Shown: one piece after another, positions 10,029 through 19,234 of the stretch | How positions within the stretch are numbered: the first letter of the stretch is position 1 | How the letters are laid out: every line of letters starts with the position of its first letter | From: Periweissella fabaria | GTDB taxonomy: Bacteria; Bacillota; Bacilli; Lactobacillales; Lactobacillaceae | NCBI RefSeq assembly: GCF_918814575.1 | Contig: NZ_CAKKNS010000001.1 | Span: 539,319 to 603,318, forward strand | DNA: 64,000 bases | Reading direction: 5' to 3' | Position numbers and translations under genes: made by a program | Notes under the pieces: generated by a model | Told to the model about the DNA's origin: nothing | What the model saw: the letters and a program-made list of their open reading frames with translations, nothing else | The model's database searches: none

Positions 10029-10457
10029 ATGGATAAGCGATGGGAAAACCCCTTATATGTAACTACTGCCATCAATGATGAAGGTCTTGAAGGCCACGCC
10101 TACGTTCCAGATGGAATTAAAATCCAAGTAAGTAACCCTTTAAATGACCATCCGGGGACTAATCCGGAACAATTATTGGGGCTGTCTTTAGCCACTTGTC
10201 TCAAAGCTACTTTACAAGCGGTTGAAAACGAACATCATGTACCACAAAGTGCGCAAGTTCACGTCAATGTTGCCTTTGTTGGCCAACGAGCAGTTTTTGA
10301 ATTTTTAGTGCATGTCCAGATCCGAATTCCCGCTGTTGATTTTGCAACTGCAACAGCGTTCGTCAAAGAAGCTGAAGGACGTTGCCCCGTCTCCAAATTA
10401 CTCAGTGGTAATAGTACCTATACGATTGAAACGGTTACCGAATTTCATTCAATTTAA
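10029..10457 (+). CDS. OsmC/Ohr-family peroxiredoxin-like protein
   Basis: 142 residues with SD GGAGG. The OsmC-fold hallmarks are two cysteines, one in NPEQLLGLSLATCLKATL (about residue 57) and one in EGRCPVSKLL (about residue 118), spaced as in Ohr/OsmC thiol peroxidases that reduce organic hydroperoxides. It is the only plus-strand gene in the first 26 kb, has its own promoter with a cre site, and ends in a terminator. Ohr versus OsmC subtype cannot be fixed by eye. Confidence 0.9.
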   Translation: MDKRWENPLYVTTAINDEGLEGHAYVPDGIKIQVSNPLNDHPGTNPEQLLGLSLATCLKATLQAVENEHHVPQSAQVHVNVAFVGQRAVFEFLVHVQIRIPAVDFATATAFVKEAEGRCPVSKLLSGNSTYTIETVTEFHSI

Positions 10458-10486
10458 ACCATAATCGTCGTTGCTAATCACATATC

Positions 10487-10531
10487 TAAAAAGCCTGACC
10501 GCATATTTTACATGCAGTCAGGCTTTTTTAG
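10487..10531 (+). terminator. Bidirectional terminator between OsmC and ALDH genes
   Basis: Stem AAAAAGCCTGAC-GCAT pairing with ATGC-GTCAGGCTTTTTT. It separates two convergent genes and can serve both. Confidence 0.92.
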
Positions 10532-10557
10532 TTTTATATCAGCGGTATACGTTATTT

Positions 10558-11964
10558 TTAAACAAATCCACCACCGGCATTATTTAGATCAATTGGTTGT
10601 TGGCGTGTAACAATCAGTTCTTGGTTAACAAAGGTTTTAATCCCCTCTTCTCCAAGTTCTCGACCATAACCAGAGTTCTTAACACCACCAAAGATCAATT
10701 CGGGCAATGTTCCACCGTATGAGTTAACAAATACCGCCCCTGTTTCAATTTGGCTGGCCACTTCAGTACCGTGCTTAGCATCACCGCTAAAGACAATTCC
10801 GCTAAGACCATAGTGTGAATCATTTGCTAATTTAATGGCGGCTGCCTCATCAGCTACTTCATAGACTTGACCAACCGGACCAAAGAATTCTGTATCATAC
10901 ATTGGATTATCCGGAGTCACATTGGTTAAAATAATCGGATCAAAATGCGCCGTTTCTAAGTCCGTATCAACCGTCCCAAAAGCAAGCTTAGCACCACCAT
11001 CAAGGGCTTTTTGAACTTGTTCAACTAGTAATTTTTTCGCTTTAACGGTGCTCAATGGGGCGAGCTTAGTTGCGGGGTCAAGTGGATCACCAACATGCAC
11101 ACCCGTAAATTTTTCAGTTAATAAAGCGAGTACTTTTTGATAGTTTTGCTTCGTTACAATAAAGCGTTTTGAAGATGTGCAGACTTGTCCAGCATTATAT
11201 AAACGGGCTTGACCAATAATTTTATCAAGTTCTACAAAGTTTGCATCATCTAAAATGATAAACGCATCATTACCCCCAAGTTCAAGCGAACTCTTCTTCA
11301 AGTTAGCACCGGCTTCTTTGGCTAAAATACGACCACCCGCTTCTGAACCCGTAAAGGCTAATCCCTGGACCCGATCATCGGCTAAAATATCCGCAATTTG
11401 ATCATGCGTTACAAAGAGGTTTTTGAAAGCGCCTTTTGGAGCACCAATCGCTTCAACAACCTTTTCAAAAGCATCAGCTGAACCTGGTGTATTAGCAGCG
11501 TGCTTTAAAATCACAGGATTACCGGCCATAAAGTTTGGGGCAAATACCCGAATGATTTGGTAGTATGGGAAATTCCATGGTTCAACAGCTAAGATTACTC
11601 CGAGTGGGCGGTTGATAATTTGTGCATCCCCCATCACAGATTCAACTTGCGCGGGTTGTAAAATCTGTTCGGCATTTTTAGCATAGTAACGGGCAATCAT
11701 TGCCGTCAAGGCAACTTCACCTTTGGCTTCAACGATGCGTTTACCCATTTCTTTCGTTAATACTTCGGCAAGTTCTTGTTCGTGTGCTTCAAAGTAGTCC
11801 GCCAACTTATTTAGTAAGGCTTGGCGTGAATTAACAGCGTCATTACGCCATTGTTTATACAACGCATGCCCTTGGGCAATTGCGGTTTCAACTTCATCAG
11901 CGGTTGCATTGTCATAACTGTGCAATAGTTCGTTATTATAAGGATTAATTGATTTATAAGCCAT
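10558..11964 (-). CDS. NAD(P)-dependent aldehyde dehydrogenase, succinate-semialdehyde dehydrogenase type
   Basis: 468 residues, typical of the shorter SSADH/GabD-like ALDH group of lactobacilli. Catalytic residues are present: Glu228 in SSLELGGND and nucleophile Cys262 in NAGQVCTSSKR. The cofactor-binding motif FTGSEAGG is near residue 205, and the substrate-side motif EPWNFPYYQ near residue 128. It oxidises an aldehyde to the acid. Succinate semialdehyde is the usual annotation, but no gab genes are nearby, so the physiological substrate is uncertain. It is monocistronic. Confidence 0.88.
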   Translation of the reverse strand: MAYKSINPYNNELLHSYDNATADEVETAIAQGHALYKQWRNDAVNSRQALLNKLADYFEAHEQELAEVLTKEMGKRIVEAKGEVALTAMIARYYAKNAEQILQPAQVESVMGDAQIINRPLGVILAVEPWNFPYYQIIRVFAPNFMAGNPVILKHAANTPGSADAFEKVVEAIGAPKGAFKNLFVTHDQIADILADDRVQGLAFTGSEAGGRILAKEAGANLKKSSLELGGNDAFIILDDANFVELDKIIGQARLYNAGQVCTSSKRFIVTKQNYQKVLALLTEKFTGVHVGDPLDPATKLAPLSTVKAKKLLVEQVQKALDGGAKLAFGTVDTDLETAHFDPIILTNVTPDNPMYDTEFFGPVGQVYEVADEAAAIKLANDSHYGLSGIVFSGDAKHGTEVASQIETGAVFVNSYGGTLPELIFGGVKNSGYGRELGEEGIKTFVNQELIVTRQQPIDLNNAGGGFV

Positions 11965-12437
11965 TTAAAAACCTTCTTTCAAACATGCATGAATGTTACC
12001 TATCGACAATGCCATTATAACCCTTTTTGGTCTAATAACTATGCGAATATGCTTACGAAAAACAAGTAACAAACTAAGATTAGTCGTGCGATTTTCATTT
12101 CACACCTAGTAAAAAATGGGACCATGATTAATCTTTTGCACATCGTTAACCTGTTATTACATAAACAAAAGACCACGAAATATAATTTCACGGCCTTTTA
12201 TTTATGGACAGATATTTTAGATGGAAAATCATGAAGATATGGAATAACTCCATGCACTTATAGTACTCCACTAGCAAGCAAATTACAACCTTCACAAACA
12301 AAAAAAGATAAAAAAGTTTTTAAATTAGCATTTAACATTGTTACTTAAGTTAAAACACTTAATTTTGCTCAATAAAAAACTTAATTTCTAACAAAAATAG
12401 AGTACCGGCCCAAGCTAGCCGGTACTCTATTTTTCAG
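11965..12437. other. 473-bp intergenic stretch with two hairpins
   Basis: No convincing gene in either strand. 12169-12201 is a terminator-like hairpin (minus-strand reading GGCCGTGAAAT, loop, ATTTCGTGGTC, then T run) with no gene directly before it. The second hairpin (12393-12435) serves csbD. The part nearest the aldehyde dehydrogenase presumably carries its promoter; I see no clear -35/-10 pair. Confidence 0.5.
12393..12435 (-). terminator. Terminator of csbD
   Basis: AAAAATAGAGTACCGGC, short loop, and GCCGGTACTCTATTTTT form a long perfect stem just past the stop codon at 12438. Confidence 0.93.
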
Positions 12438-12710
12438 TTATTTGTCGGTTTTGTCGTCGTGATCAGCTTTCTTTTCACGGAGGTCATCAACGGTATCATT
12501 AAATTTTTCAGCAACTGCTTCTGAAACGTCAGCAAGCTTTTCAGAGGCCTTATCTTTAGCATCCGCTAGGGCTTCTTTAGCTTTACCAAAGAGGCCTTCT
12601 GCTTTTCCTTCTGCTTCTAATTTTTGATTGTCCGTTAATTCGCCCGTTACTTCCTTAACCTTACCAGTAACTTGATCTTTTGTATTTGTTAATTTTTCTT
12701 CTAATGACAT
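12438..12710 (-). CDS. CsbD-family stress protein
   Basis: 90 residues, highly charged (Lys, Asp, Glu) with no hydrophobic core segment. The N-terminal KLTNTKDQVTGKVKEVTGELTDN stretch followed by EAEGKAEGLFGKAKEA is the CsbD-domain pattern. CsbD-like proteins are abundant general-stress proteins of unknown biochemical role. The C-terminal half looks like a continuous amphipathic helix. The ribosome site is a G run, AAAGGGGG, 8 bases before ATG. It has its own terminator. Confidence 0.88.
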   Translation of the reverse strand: MSLEEKLTNTKDQVTGKVKEVTGELTDNQKLEAEGKAEGLFGKAKEALADAKDKASEKLADVSEAVAEKFNDTVDDLREKKADHDDKTDK

Positions 12711-12792
12711 TTTAGTAGTCCCCCTTTAAATTGTGCTTCCATTATATCGGGGGACTTGTTAAAGAAACAAATCATCTGCTCACTAATATATC

Positions 12793-13188
12793 TTAAAGCT
12801 CGCCGGTTAAAAATTGCGCCGTTCCATTAGCAAAACTCCAATCAGCATCTGTATTTTCAACCATGTTAATCATAATATCAGTTGCCGCAATTCCTAATTT
12901 AACATTGACGGCCGCCACAAACTCGCGATAAAAAGTTTGTTTCTCGACAATTGTTCGTGGCCGGGTGGTAATTGATAAAACAATGACATCTTCCGTCCGT
13001 TTAAAACCTAGACCAGTATCCTCAATGATCAATTCTTCTGGTTGGTGCAAGTTTACTACTTGGTAACGATCACCCTCAGGCGCACCGAAAGCTGATAGCG
13101 TTATGTCATATGCAATATCAAGCAGTTTTTGCCGTCGCCGTGTATCTGACCAAGCATTAGCATTCAAATCAAATCGTAAAAGTGGCAT
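12793..13188 (-). CDS. Tautomerase-family protein
   Basis: 131 residues beginning MPLLRFDL, so Pro2 would become the N-terminal catalytic proline after Met removal, the hallmark of the 4-oxalocrotonate tautomerase/MIF superfamily. The body fits the two-unit, about 130-residue Tautomerase_2-like form seen in lactobacilli (YQVVNLHQPEEL, then VIVLSITTRPRTIVEKQTFYRE). Substrate unknown. It stands alone between csbD and the HAD gene. Confidence 0.82.
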   Translation of the reverse strand: MPLLRFDLNANAWSDTRRRQKLLDIAYDITLSAFGAPEGDRYQVVNLHQPEELIIEDTGLGFKRTEDVIVLSITTRPRTIVEKQTFYREFVAAVNVKLGIAATDIMINMVENTDADWSFANGTAQFLTGEL

Positions 13189-13264
13189 CCGTTAACCCTC
13201 ATTTCAAATTATAGTTATATCCTAGCATCAATGCTTATTTATTGTAAGTTATCCGCTAAATTCT

Positions 13265-13975
13265 TTAAACATTATTTACGGTTGGTAAAATTTGCTGATA
13301 CGGAATTTCTTGAATCGTTGGATAAATGTATTCTGTTAAATCAGTAAAGTTCTCACTTCGACTAGTACCAGATAACACCGCTACCCCCGCCTTTGCTAAG
13401 TTACCTAACTGAATATCCATTCGTGAATCACCTACAACGATTACATCAGTTAATTCTAATCCATAGCGTTTGCAAAAAGCAATTAAGGACGTCGGATTAG
13501 GTTTAGTTGGGTATTCATCAGCCGTCGCAATAAAATCAAATAACTCAGCTACCTTGGCATATTTCAACGTTGCCATCGTCGAATTGGTTTCATCAGAGGT
13601 CGCAATGCCCAGATAATACCCTTCCGCTTTAAGTCGCGTTAATAAACCAATTAGGTCCCCGACGGGCTTAACATTATCTAAATGTTGCACTAAAAATTCA
13701 TAGAAAAATGCTTTTACAAATTGTTCTGCTTCGTCGGTGGTTGCAAATGCATGATACGCCACTAATATGGCTGCAACATCCCCTGGGGTTCCCGAAGTCA
13801 GTGCGGAATCACTTAATAACTCGCCATCCACCATCCCTAAAGCAATTTTTACTTGTTCATTATCTTGAGTTCGTGCATCTACTGCCGCCAGAAATTCCAG
13901 CGTGGCTTGTAGCCAAATTGGCCCAAACTCAAATAATGTTCCATCCTTATCAAACAGAATTCCTTTTCCCATCAT
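13265..13975 (-). CDS. HAD-superfamily phosphatase, first of two tandem paralogues
   Basis: 236 residues. HAD motif I is FDKDGT at the N terminus (Asp nucleophile and Asp acid/base), motif II the GIATSDE region (Thr-Ser), motif III a lysine in PTKPNP, and motif IV VVGDSRMDIQLG. The helical cap between motifs I and II makes it a phosphoglycolate-phosphatase/PpaX-like subclass I enzyme. It is clearly homologous along its length to the next gene upstream. SD GGAGG precedes two adjacent ATG codons (13975 or 13972). As the last gene of the Ugp-like unit it may dephosphorylate a product of the imported substrate (inference). Confidence 0.85.
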   Translation of the reverse strand: MMGKGILFDKDGTLFEFGPIWLQATLEFLAAVDARTQDNEQVKIALGMVDGELLSDSALTSGTPGDVAAILVAYHAFATTDEAEQFVKAFFYEFLVQHLDNVKPVGDLIGLLTRLKAEGYYLGIATSDETNSTMATLKYAKVAELFDFIATADEYPTKPNPTSLIAFCKRYGLELTDVIVVGDSRMDIQLGNLAKAGVAVLSGTSRSENFTDLTEYIYPTIQEIPYQQILPTVNNV

Positions 13976-14036
13976 GTTACCTCCACCAACATCTATTAGC
14001 CTAATTTTACCATCTCACCTAATTAGCATGGTACAA

Positions 14037-14070
14037 AAAAGAAATTAGCCGTTTAGACTAATTTCTTTAA
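14037..14070 (-). terminator. Terminator-like hairpin between the HAD genes
   Basis: AAGAAATTAG, loop, CTAATTTCTT with a T run, just past the stop of the upstream HAD gene. It may end the Ugp-like unit here or attenuate expression of the downstream paralogue. Confidence 0.8.
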
Positions 14071-14075
14071 TAAAA

Positions 14076-14768
14076 CTATTTTAATAAGACGGTATAAGGA
14101 ATTGCTTGCACATCTGGATAAATCATTGTTGTCAGATCAGATAATTCTGTGGCACTACCCACACCGGATAATACCCCAACCCCACCTTTACCAACATTAC
14201 CTAACTCTAAATCCATCCGTGAATCACCAACCATTATTACATCGTTTAATTCCAAACCAAATTGTTGGCAAAATGCGACTAATGGTGCTGGATCTGGCTT
14301 GCGTGGATAGCGATCACCACTAGCAATGAAATCAACTAAATCGGCAATTCCGGCATGTTCCAAGCTAATAACAGTTGCCTCGTAGTCATCTGATGTAACG
14401 ATACCAACCTTAATATCTTCATTGTGTAATCCTTGCATTAATGCCCGTAAATCCCCGATTGGTTTTAATTGTGCGAGATGTTTTTTTAAAAACTCCAGGA
14501 AAAATACGCGTACAAATTCTTCGGCAGCATCGTGCGTGGTAAAGACAGCATTGTCATATAATACCGTTGCGATGTCTTTAATCGTCCCCGATGATAATGC
14601 TGAATCAGGTTGCACTTGGCCATTTTTAACCCCTAATGCTTGTGCTAAACGATCAGCATGCTCGGCTTTAACTAGCACTTGGTGCATGAATTCTTCAATC
14701 GCATTCGTCCACATTGAATCAAATTCAAACAACGTCCCATCCTTATCGAATAATACCCCTTTAGTCAT
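14076..14768 (-). CDS. HAD-superfamily phosphatase, second tandem paralogue
   Basis: 230 residues with FDKDGT, TSDD, PRKPDP and MVGDSRMDLELG as HAD motifs I-IV. It aligns without large gaps to the 13265-13975 gene, sharing the stretches LFDKDGTLFEF, DSALTSGT/DSALSSGT and VGDSRMD, at roughly half of positions by eye, so the pair arose by tandem duplication. Its start overlaps the end of the PHP-domain gene by 8 bp, tying it into the transport unit. Specificity unknown. Confidence 0.87.
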   Translation of the reverse strand: MTKGVLFDKDGTLFEFDSMWTNAIEEFMHQVLVKAEHADRLAQALGVKNGQVQPDSALSSGTIKDIATVLYDNAVFTTHDAAEEFVRVFFLEFLKKHLAQLKPIGDLRALMQGLHNEDIKVGIVTSDDYEATVISLEHAGIADLVDFIASGDRYPRKPDPAPLVAFCQQFGLELNDVIMVGDSRMDLELGNVGKGGVGVLSGVGSATELSDLTTMIYPDVQAIPYTVLLK

Positions 14769-16152
14769 TAACTAAAACCTCTTGATATGTTGTGATAGTT
14801 GGTTGCCGGTGACCCCAAAAGACGGGCGTAAACGTTGCTTGTTGAACCCCATTTTGGTCTTTGACATCTGCGCGTAACCAGTGGTAGTCATTCAAATCAA
14901 TATCACTAGTAATTGTATATGTTGACGTCAAGTCAGTTGATGTCGCCACAACTGTACCATCTAAAATCCATTCAGTTAGATAACCGGCTGGCGTTGTTGC
15001 TGGTAATTGGAGTTCAAAGTTACGGACATTGGTTGTCAGTTGTTCACCAGGTAAAATGTCGCCTTTGTCCTGACTTACTAAGTTAATTTCACCAAAACGA
15101 CTAACTTTCGTATGTTTAGCCTTAATACCGACTAAGACATTATCCCGCGTCAAGGTTTCAACAAACACATACGTAGCCGGATCGCCAATCAATGATGGCA
15201 TGTCAGCATCTGGATACTTATCGTCGGGAAGTAAATGACTATCTGAACCACCGATACCGGTAATTTGCCATCCATGGTTCCACAATGCACTCCAGAGGTC
15301 AAACGCTTTAATCGTTGCCGCATCATTATCCCGATACGTTGGATCATTAATCAACTCCATGGAACTAACATATGCTAGTGGTACGTCAAGTGTCCAAGCC
15401 CATGGGTCAAGAAACGGATGATTAATTGACATAATCCCATTACCTTGATTAGCTTCAATAACTGCCATTAGCGCCTGTTCGTCGACAAACCCTGGCATAC
15501 CAGTTGCATCTAGTAAGGGGCGATCAATTCCTAAAAAGTTAGTATGACCAAATGGCGTTGTCAGTTCACACCCACCATAGACCGCCACTTCATCTTGGCG
15601 GGGCCATAAAGCCGTTACCACATTATGTTCGGTGGTAACAAAGAAATCTAACGCTTGGTTTTTAGCACTTTCAAGATTGGCTTGGCGGGTCATCATCCCA
15701 TCACTGTAAATCGTATGGGTATGAAAATCGCCTTTTAACCAACCAGTCTTATTCAAATTACTGGCCAGTTCATGAACAACGTCTTGCTGACTTTCACCAT
15801 CAACTAGCGGTGCATTAAGATGATCTGTTCGTGAAATTGTTAATTCTTCAATCTCGGCATCAATTTGTGATGCAAAAAATTTAATCTCCCAATGGCCAAC
15901 CAAGGATAATGATGGAAAAACAGTCGCACTTGAAGTCGCGACTGTTTTTCCGATTAACACTTGGCGCGCATTTTGTTTATGGGTGATTAGGATTTGTCCG
16001 ACTTGCTTACCTTCATGAATCACAAATAAGTGATACCAAGGTTTAAGGCTTGTCGTCAAGTTAAGTTCAATTTGTGCTAAATCTTCGTTAACATCAAATT
16101 CATAACTACCAAATGAGTTGGTTGCTGTTACTTGATACTTAATCTCTACCAT
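14761..16152 (-). CDS. PHP-domain metal-dependent phosphoesterase (CehA/McbA-like)
   Basis: 463 residues in three parts: an N-terminal beta-rich domain (about 1-135), a central PHP domain, and a C-terminal beta-sandwich. PHP motifs are GDFHTHTIYSDG (about 139-150), VTTEHN, GCELTTPFGHTNFLG, SINHPFLDPW and GGSDSHLLPDD, giving the His/Asp/Glu set for a di- or trinuclear metal site. It lies 21 bp after the solute-binding protein gene of a UgpB-type importer and overlaps a HAD gene. A role hydrolysing an imported phosphodiester, as UgpQ does in Escherichia coli, fits the context but is inference. Confidence 0.82.
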   Translation of the reverse strand: MVEIKYQVTATNSFGSYEFDVNEDLAQIELNLTTSLKPWYHLFVIHEGKQVGQILITHKQNARQVLIGKTVATSSATVFPSLSLVGHWEIKFFASQIDAEIEELTISRTDHLNAPLVDGESQQDVVHELASNLNKTGWLKGDFHTHTIYSDGMMTRQANLESAKNQALDFFVTTEHNVVTALWPRQDEVAVYGGCELTTPFGHTNFLGIDRPLLDATGMPGFVDEQALMAVIEANQGNGIMSINHPFLDPWAWTLDVPLAYVSSMELINDPTYRDNDAATIKAFDLWSALWNHGWQITGIGGSDSHLLPDDKYPDADMPSLIGDPATYVFVETLTRDNVLVGIKAKHTKVSRFGEINLVSQDKGDILPGEQLTTNVRNFELQLPATTPAGYLTEWILDGTVVATSTDLTSTYTITSDIDLNDYHWLRADVKDQNGVQQATFTPVFWGHRQPTITTYQEVLVND

Positions 16153-16173
16153 ATTTATCTGCCGTCCAAATTA

Positions 16174-17493
16174 TTATTTACTTGCGAGTGATTGATCTAA
16201 AGCTTGTTGGGCTGTTTTGGCAGCTTCATCCAAGGCCTTTTTAGCGGGTACGTTTTGAATTTCAACTTGATCAGCGGCCTTTTGTAAAGCAGCTAAAATC
16301 TTACCACCAGTTGGATCGATGAATTCTGGTGACGCATTTTGCGCTTGTTCAAAGGCAACGTTCGCATATGGATTAGCTGTTACAAACTTCTTGTAACTTG
16401 CATCTTCTGAAACTGATTTACGAACAGGCACGTAACCAATTTTTTCTGACCATTGAGCTTGGCGTTCTTTATTAGTGAAGTATTCAATCCACTTGAAGGC
16501 CGCTTTAGCTTGCGCATCAGTTGCTGATTTAGGAATTGCCATGTTTAATGCTTGGGCTTGTGGTTTAGCTGGATTGTTGTTAAAGCCTGGTTGTGGTAAA
16601 GCGTTAATGTATGAGAAGTCCAAGTTAGCTCGGTCACCTGATGAACCAGTGTATGAACCGGCTTGGTCATGCATTACCGTATCAATTGTTTTGTACCAGT
16701 ATGTCCAACCTTGACCACCTGAAATAGTACTCATGTTCTTCGTGTCAAATAATTGTTGGCGGGCAAATTCCCATGATTCCACCCACGCTTTAGAGTTAAT
16801 CGCAACTTTCTTACCACCGGCTGTCAAGAATTGACCACCATTACTCAATGCCATATCAGTAAGGTTATCTGGGCCCCACATGATCATGTGACCATTTGGA
16901 ACACCCGCTTTTTCTTTTATTTCTTTACTTGCAGTTGCCAAGTTTTGCCAAGTTGAGTAAGCCGTTTTTGGATCAACCCCAGCCTTTTTCAAAACTTTTT
17001 CATTATAGTATTCAATTTGCGTGGTTCCGTATGCTGGAACCGCATATGTGTCACCTTTGATTTGGTCATCTTTAGTAAATACTGGCAAGAAGTCTGCTTT
17101 ATTAAAACTTGCTTGATTAACCATTGGTGTCAAATCACGTAAAACCCCTTTAGAACCACCAAATGCTTGAATTGTATTTGATTGGGCTAAGAAGACTGCT
17201 GGCGCCGTATGTGCTGCTAAACCAGCTTGAACTTTTTGCCAAGTAGTTGGGTAATCGGCTTGTTGCACCCCTTTAACAACGACTTGCTTTTGTGACTTAT
17301 TAAAATCAGCAATCATTTGTTGCATTTGTTTACCAGCACCTGATCCTAAACCATACCAGAATTCAATTTGGACTGGTTTGCCACTATCGGCGTTATTGGC
17401 AGAGCCGTTTGAACAACCAGCCATCAACGTTAAAGCTGACGCAGCCGATACAGTAAGTGCAAGGTATTTTAAAGTTCGTTTACTAAAACGCAT
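16174..17493 (-). CDS. ABC transporter substrate-binding lipoprotein, UgpB-like
   Basis: About 439 residues from ATG at 17493 (SD AGGAG). The N terminus MRFSKRTLKYLALTVSAAS leads to lipobox LMAGC, so it is a lipid-anchored extracytoplasmic protein. The mature part begins with IEFWYGLGSGAGKQMQQMI, typical of family 1 binding proteins for sugars and glycerol-3-phosphate/glycerophosphodiesters. It is encoded with two permeases and an MsmK/UgpC-type ATPase. UgpB similarity is by overall motif order; carbohydrate substrates remain possible. Confidence 0.85.
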   Translation of the reverse strand: MRFSKRTLKYLALTVSAASALTLMAGCSNGSANNADSGKPVQIEFWYGLGSGAGKQMQQMIADFNKSQKQVVVKGVQQADYPTTWQKVQAGLAAHTAPAVFLAQSNTIQAFGGSKGVLRDLTPMVNQASFNKADFLPVFTKDDQIKGDTYAVPAYGTTQIEYYNEKVLKKAGVDPKTAYSTWQNLATASKEIKEKAGVPNGHMIMWGPDNLTDMALSNGGQFLTAGGKKVAINSKAWVESWEFARQQLFDTKNMSTISGGQGWTYWYKTIDTVMHDQAGSYTGSSGDRANLDFSYINALPQPGFNNNPAKPQAQALNMAIPKSATDAQAKAAFKWIEYFTNKERQAQWSEKIGYVPVRKSVSEDASYKKFVTANPYANVAFEQAQNASPEFIDPTGGKILAALQKAADQVEIQNVPAKKALDEAAKTAQQALDQSLASK

Positions 17494-17509
17494 ATTGATA
17501 ATTCTCCTA

Positions 17510-18346
17510 TTATCCTTTAATACTTGATGTTTTTGATGACTGCACAAAATACTTTTGTAAAATTACATAGACAATTATTAATGGCACCACGGCAATTGTC
17601 GTTCCGGCCATGATAATTGGGAATGTCTGATTAAATGCTCCTTGGGTATTTGAAAATGAATTCAACCCTACTGAAATGACTTGTTTTTTCGTATCATTCA
17701 ATAGTAGTGATGGCCATAGATAACCATTAAAGTTAGTAATAAAGCCAATCAACGTTGCATTTAAAATCGAATTCTTATTCATTGGTACCACAATTTGCCA
17801 AAGAATCGTCCATTCGCTCGCTCCATCTGAACGGGCAGCTTCGATAATCCCTTTTGGAACTGACATAAAACTTTGACGTAACAAGAAGATCACAAACACA
17901 TTGGCTAAGTTGGAAACTACTAACCCTACTAATGAATTAATCAGGTTCATTTTTCCTAAAATTACGTAACTAGGAATGTAAGTTGTAGCGGATGGTAACA
18001 TGTATGTCGCCAAAATAATGGCAAACAAAACATTCCGCCCCATGAACTTAAACTGCGTCAAGGCATAAGCAATCAAACTTGAGAAGAACAATTGCATAAA
18101 GACAATCACCACAGTCGTCCATGTACTATTCCAGAGCCATTGCATAAATGGAGCTGCTTTTAGTGCATTCGTGAAATTTTCAAAATGCAACGTGCGGGGA
18201 ATCAATTGTAATGGTTGATTCAAAATTTCATTAGCTGACTTAACCGAACTAGCCAACATCCAAATCATTGGATAAACCATTAAAAGACCAATGATTAGTA
18301 AGATTATAAACAGGACATAGCCTTGAATTTTTTGGACTTTTTTCAT
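17510..18346 (-). CDS. ABC transporter permease, UgpE/MalG type
   Basis: 278 residues with about six membrane segments, beginning VLFIILLIIGLLMVYPMIWML. The EAA loop region EAARSDGASEWTILWQIVVPMNKN is clear and matches MalG/UgpE permeases that dock on the shared ATPase. It starts 15 bp after the partner permease gene and is followed by the binding protein gene. It forms a heterodimeric channel with the product of 18362-19234. Confidence 0.9.
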   Translation of the reverse strand: MKKVQKIQGYVLFIILLIIGLLMVYPMIWMLASSVKSANEILNQPLQLIPRTLHFENFTNALKAAPFMQWLWNSTWTTVVIVFMQLFFSSLIAYALTQFKFMGRNVLFAIILATYMLPSATTYIPSYVILGKMNLINSLVGLVVSNLANVFVIFLLRQSFMSVPKGIIEAARSDGASEWTILWQIVVPMNKNSILNATLIGFITNFNGYLWPSLLLNDTKKQVISVGLNSFSNTQGAFNQTFPIIMAGTTIAVVPLIIVYVILQKYFVQSSKTSSIKG

Positions 18347-18361
18347 TACAAACCTCCATGC

Positions 18362-19234
18362 CTAGTAGTAAGTATGCTTACGTGACATGCGGATTGAAAT
18401 GTAAGCTAAAATTGCTGAGATAACTAAAATAATAATTGATAAGGCGGTAGCACTACCCATCTGGAATTGTTTAAATCCTAATTGGTAATACAAGTATAGT
18501 AAGGTGGTCGTTGAACCCGCGGGACCCCCTTGTGTTAACACCGTAATCTGGTCATAAGCTTGTAGACATTCCAAAATCATCACAATTACTAAAAACAACG
18601 TTGTTGGTGATACAAGTGGAATTAAGACATACCAAATTTTTTGCCACCAAGATAACCCTTCCATGTCGGATACTTCAAACAAACTAGCGGGAATCTTTGC
18701 CAAGGCATCTGAGAAAAATAACGCCGCCCAACCTGCATTCTTCCAAATTGTGACAATAATGATGGTCCACATGGCTGCTGTTGGATTGGTTAACCATTGG
18801 GGTTCAGGTAAGTGTAAGAGATGTAAAATTTGGTTAATCGGCCCAACTTTACTATTGAAGATCCACCCCCAAACAATTGACATCCCAATCAATGGGGTCA
18901 CCCATGGGGCAAATAAAAGAGCTTGAATAAATTTATAACTGCGCTTTAGTTTATTTAAACCAACCGCTAATAAGAAGCCCAACACAATTATTGGCACAAC
19001 ACTAAAGAACGTAAAATATGCGGTGTGCGCAAGGGCTTGTTTAAATTCTTGACTGGTGAACAATTGCGTGTAATTTTTAATACCAACATAGTTAAATGTT
19101 GGACTAATATAATTCCAGTCAGTGAAACTTAACCACAGCGAAACGATTAATGGAATAATCCAAAAGACAATCAGTGGGAGCAATGGAATAACCACAAACA
19201 ATAATAATTGTCGTTTGCTAGCCTTTATTTCCAT
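18362..19234 (-). CDS. ABC transporter permease, UgpA/MalF type
   Basis: 290 residues, six predicted membrane segments; first is LLLFVVIPLLPLIVFWIIPL. The EAA-type loop VSDMEGLSWWQKIWYVLIPLVSPTT is near residue 200. The N-terminal WLSFTDWN and FVGIKNYTQL-like motif (YVGIKNYTQLF) are typical of sugar/UgpA permeases. SD GGAGG is present and the start overlaps the ATPase stop by 10 bp, so translation is coupled. Confidence 0.9.
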   Translation of the reverse strand: MEIKASKRQLLLFVVIPLLPLIVFWIIPLIVSLWLSFTDWNYISPTFNYVGIKNYTQLFTSQEFKQALAHTAYFTFFSVVPIIVLGFLLAVGLNKLKRSYKFIQALLFAPWVTPLIGMSIVWGWIFNSKVGPINQILHLLHLPEPQWLTNPTAAMWTIIIVTIWKNAGWAALFFSDALAKIPASLFEVSDMEGLSWWQKIWYVLIPLVSPTTLFLVIVMILECLQAYDQITVLTQGGPAGSTTTLLYLYYQLGFKQFQMGSATALSIIILVISAILAYISIRMSRKHTYY

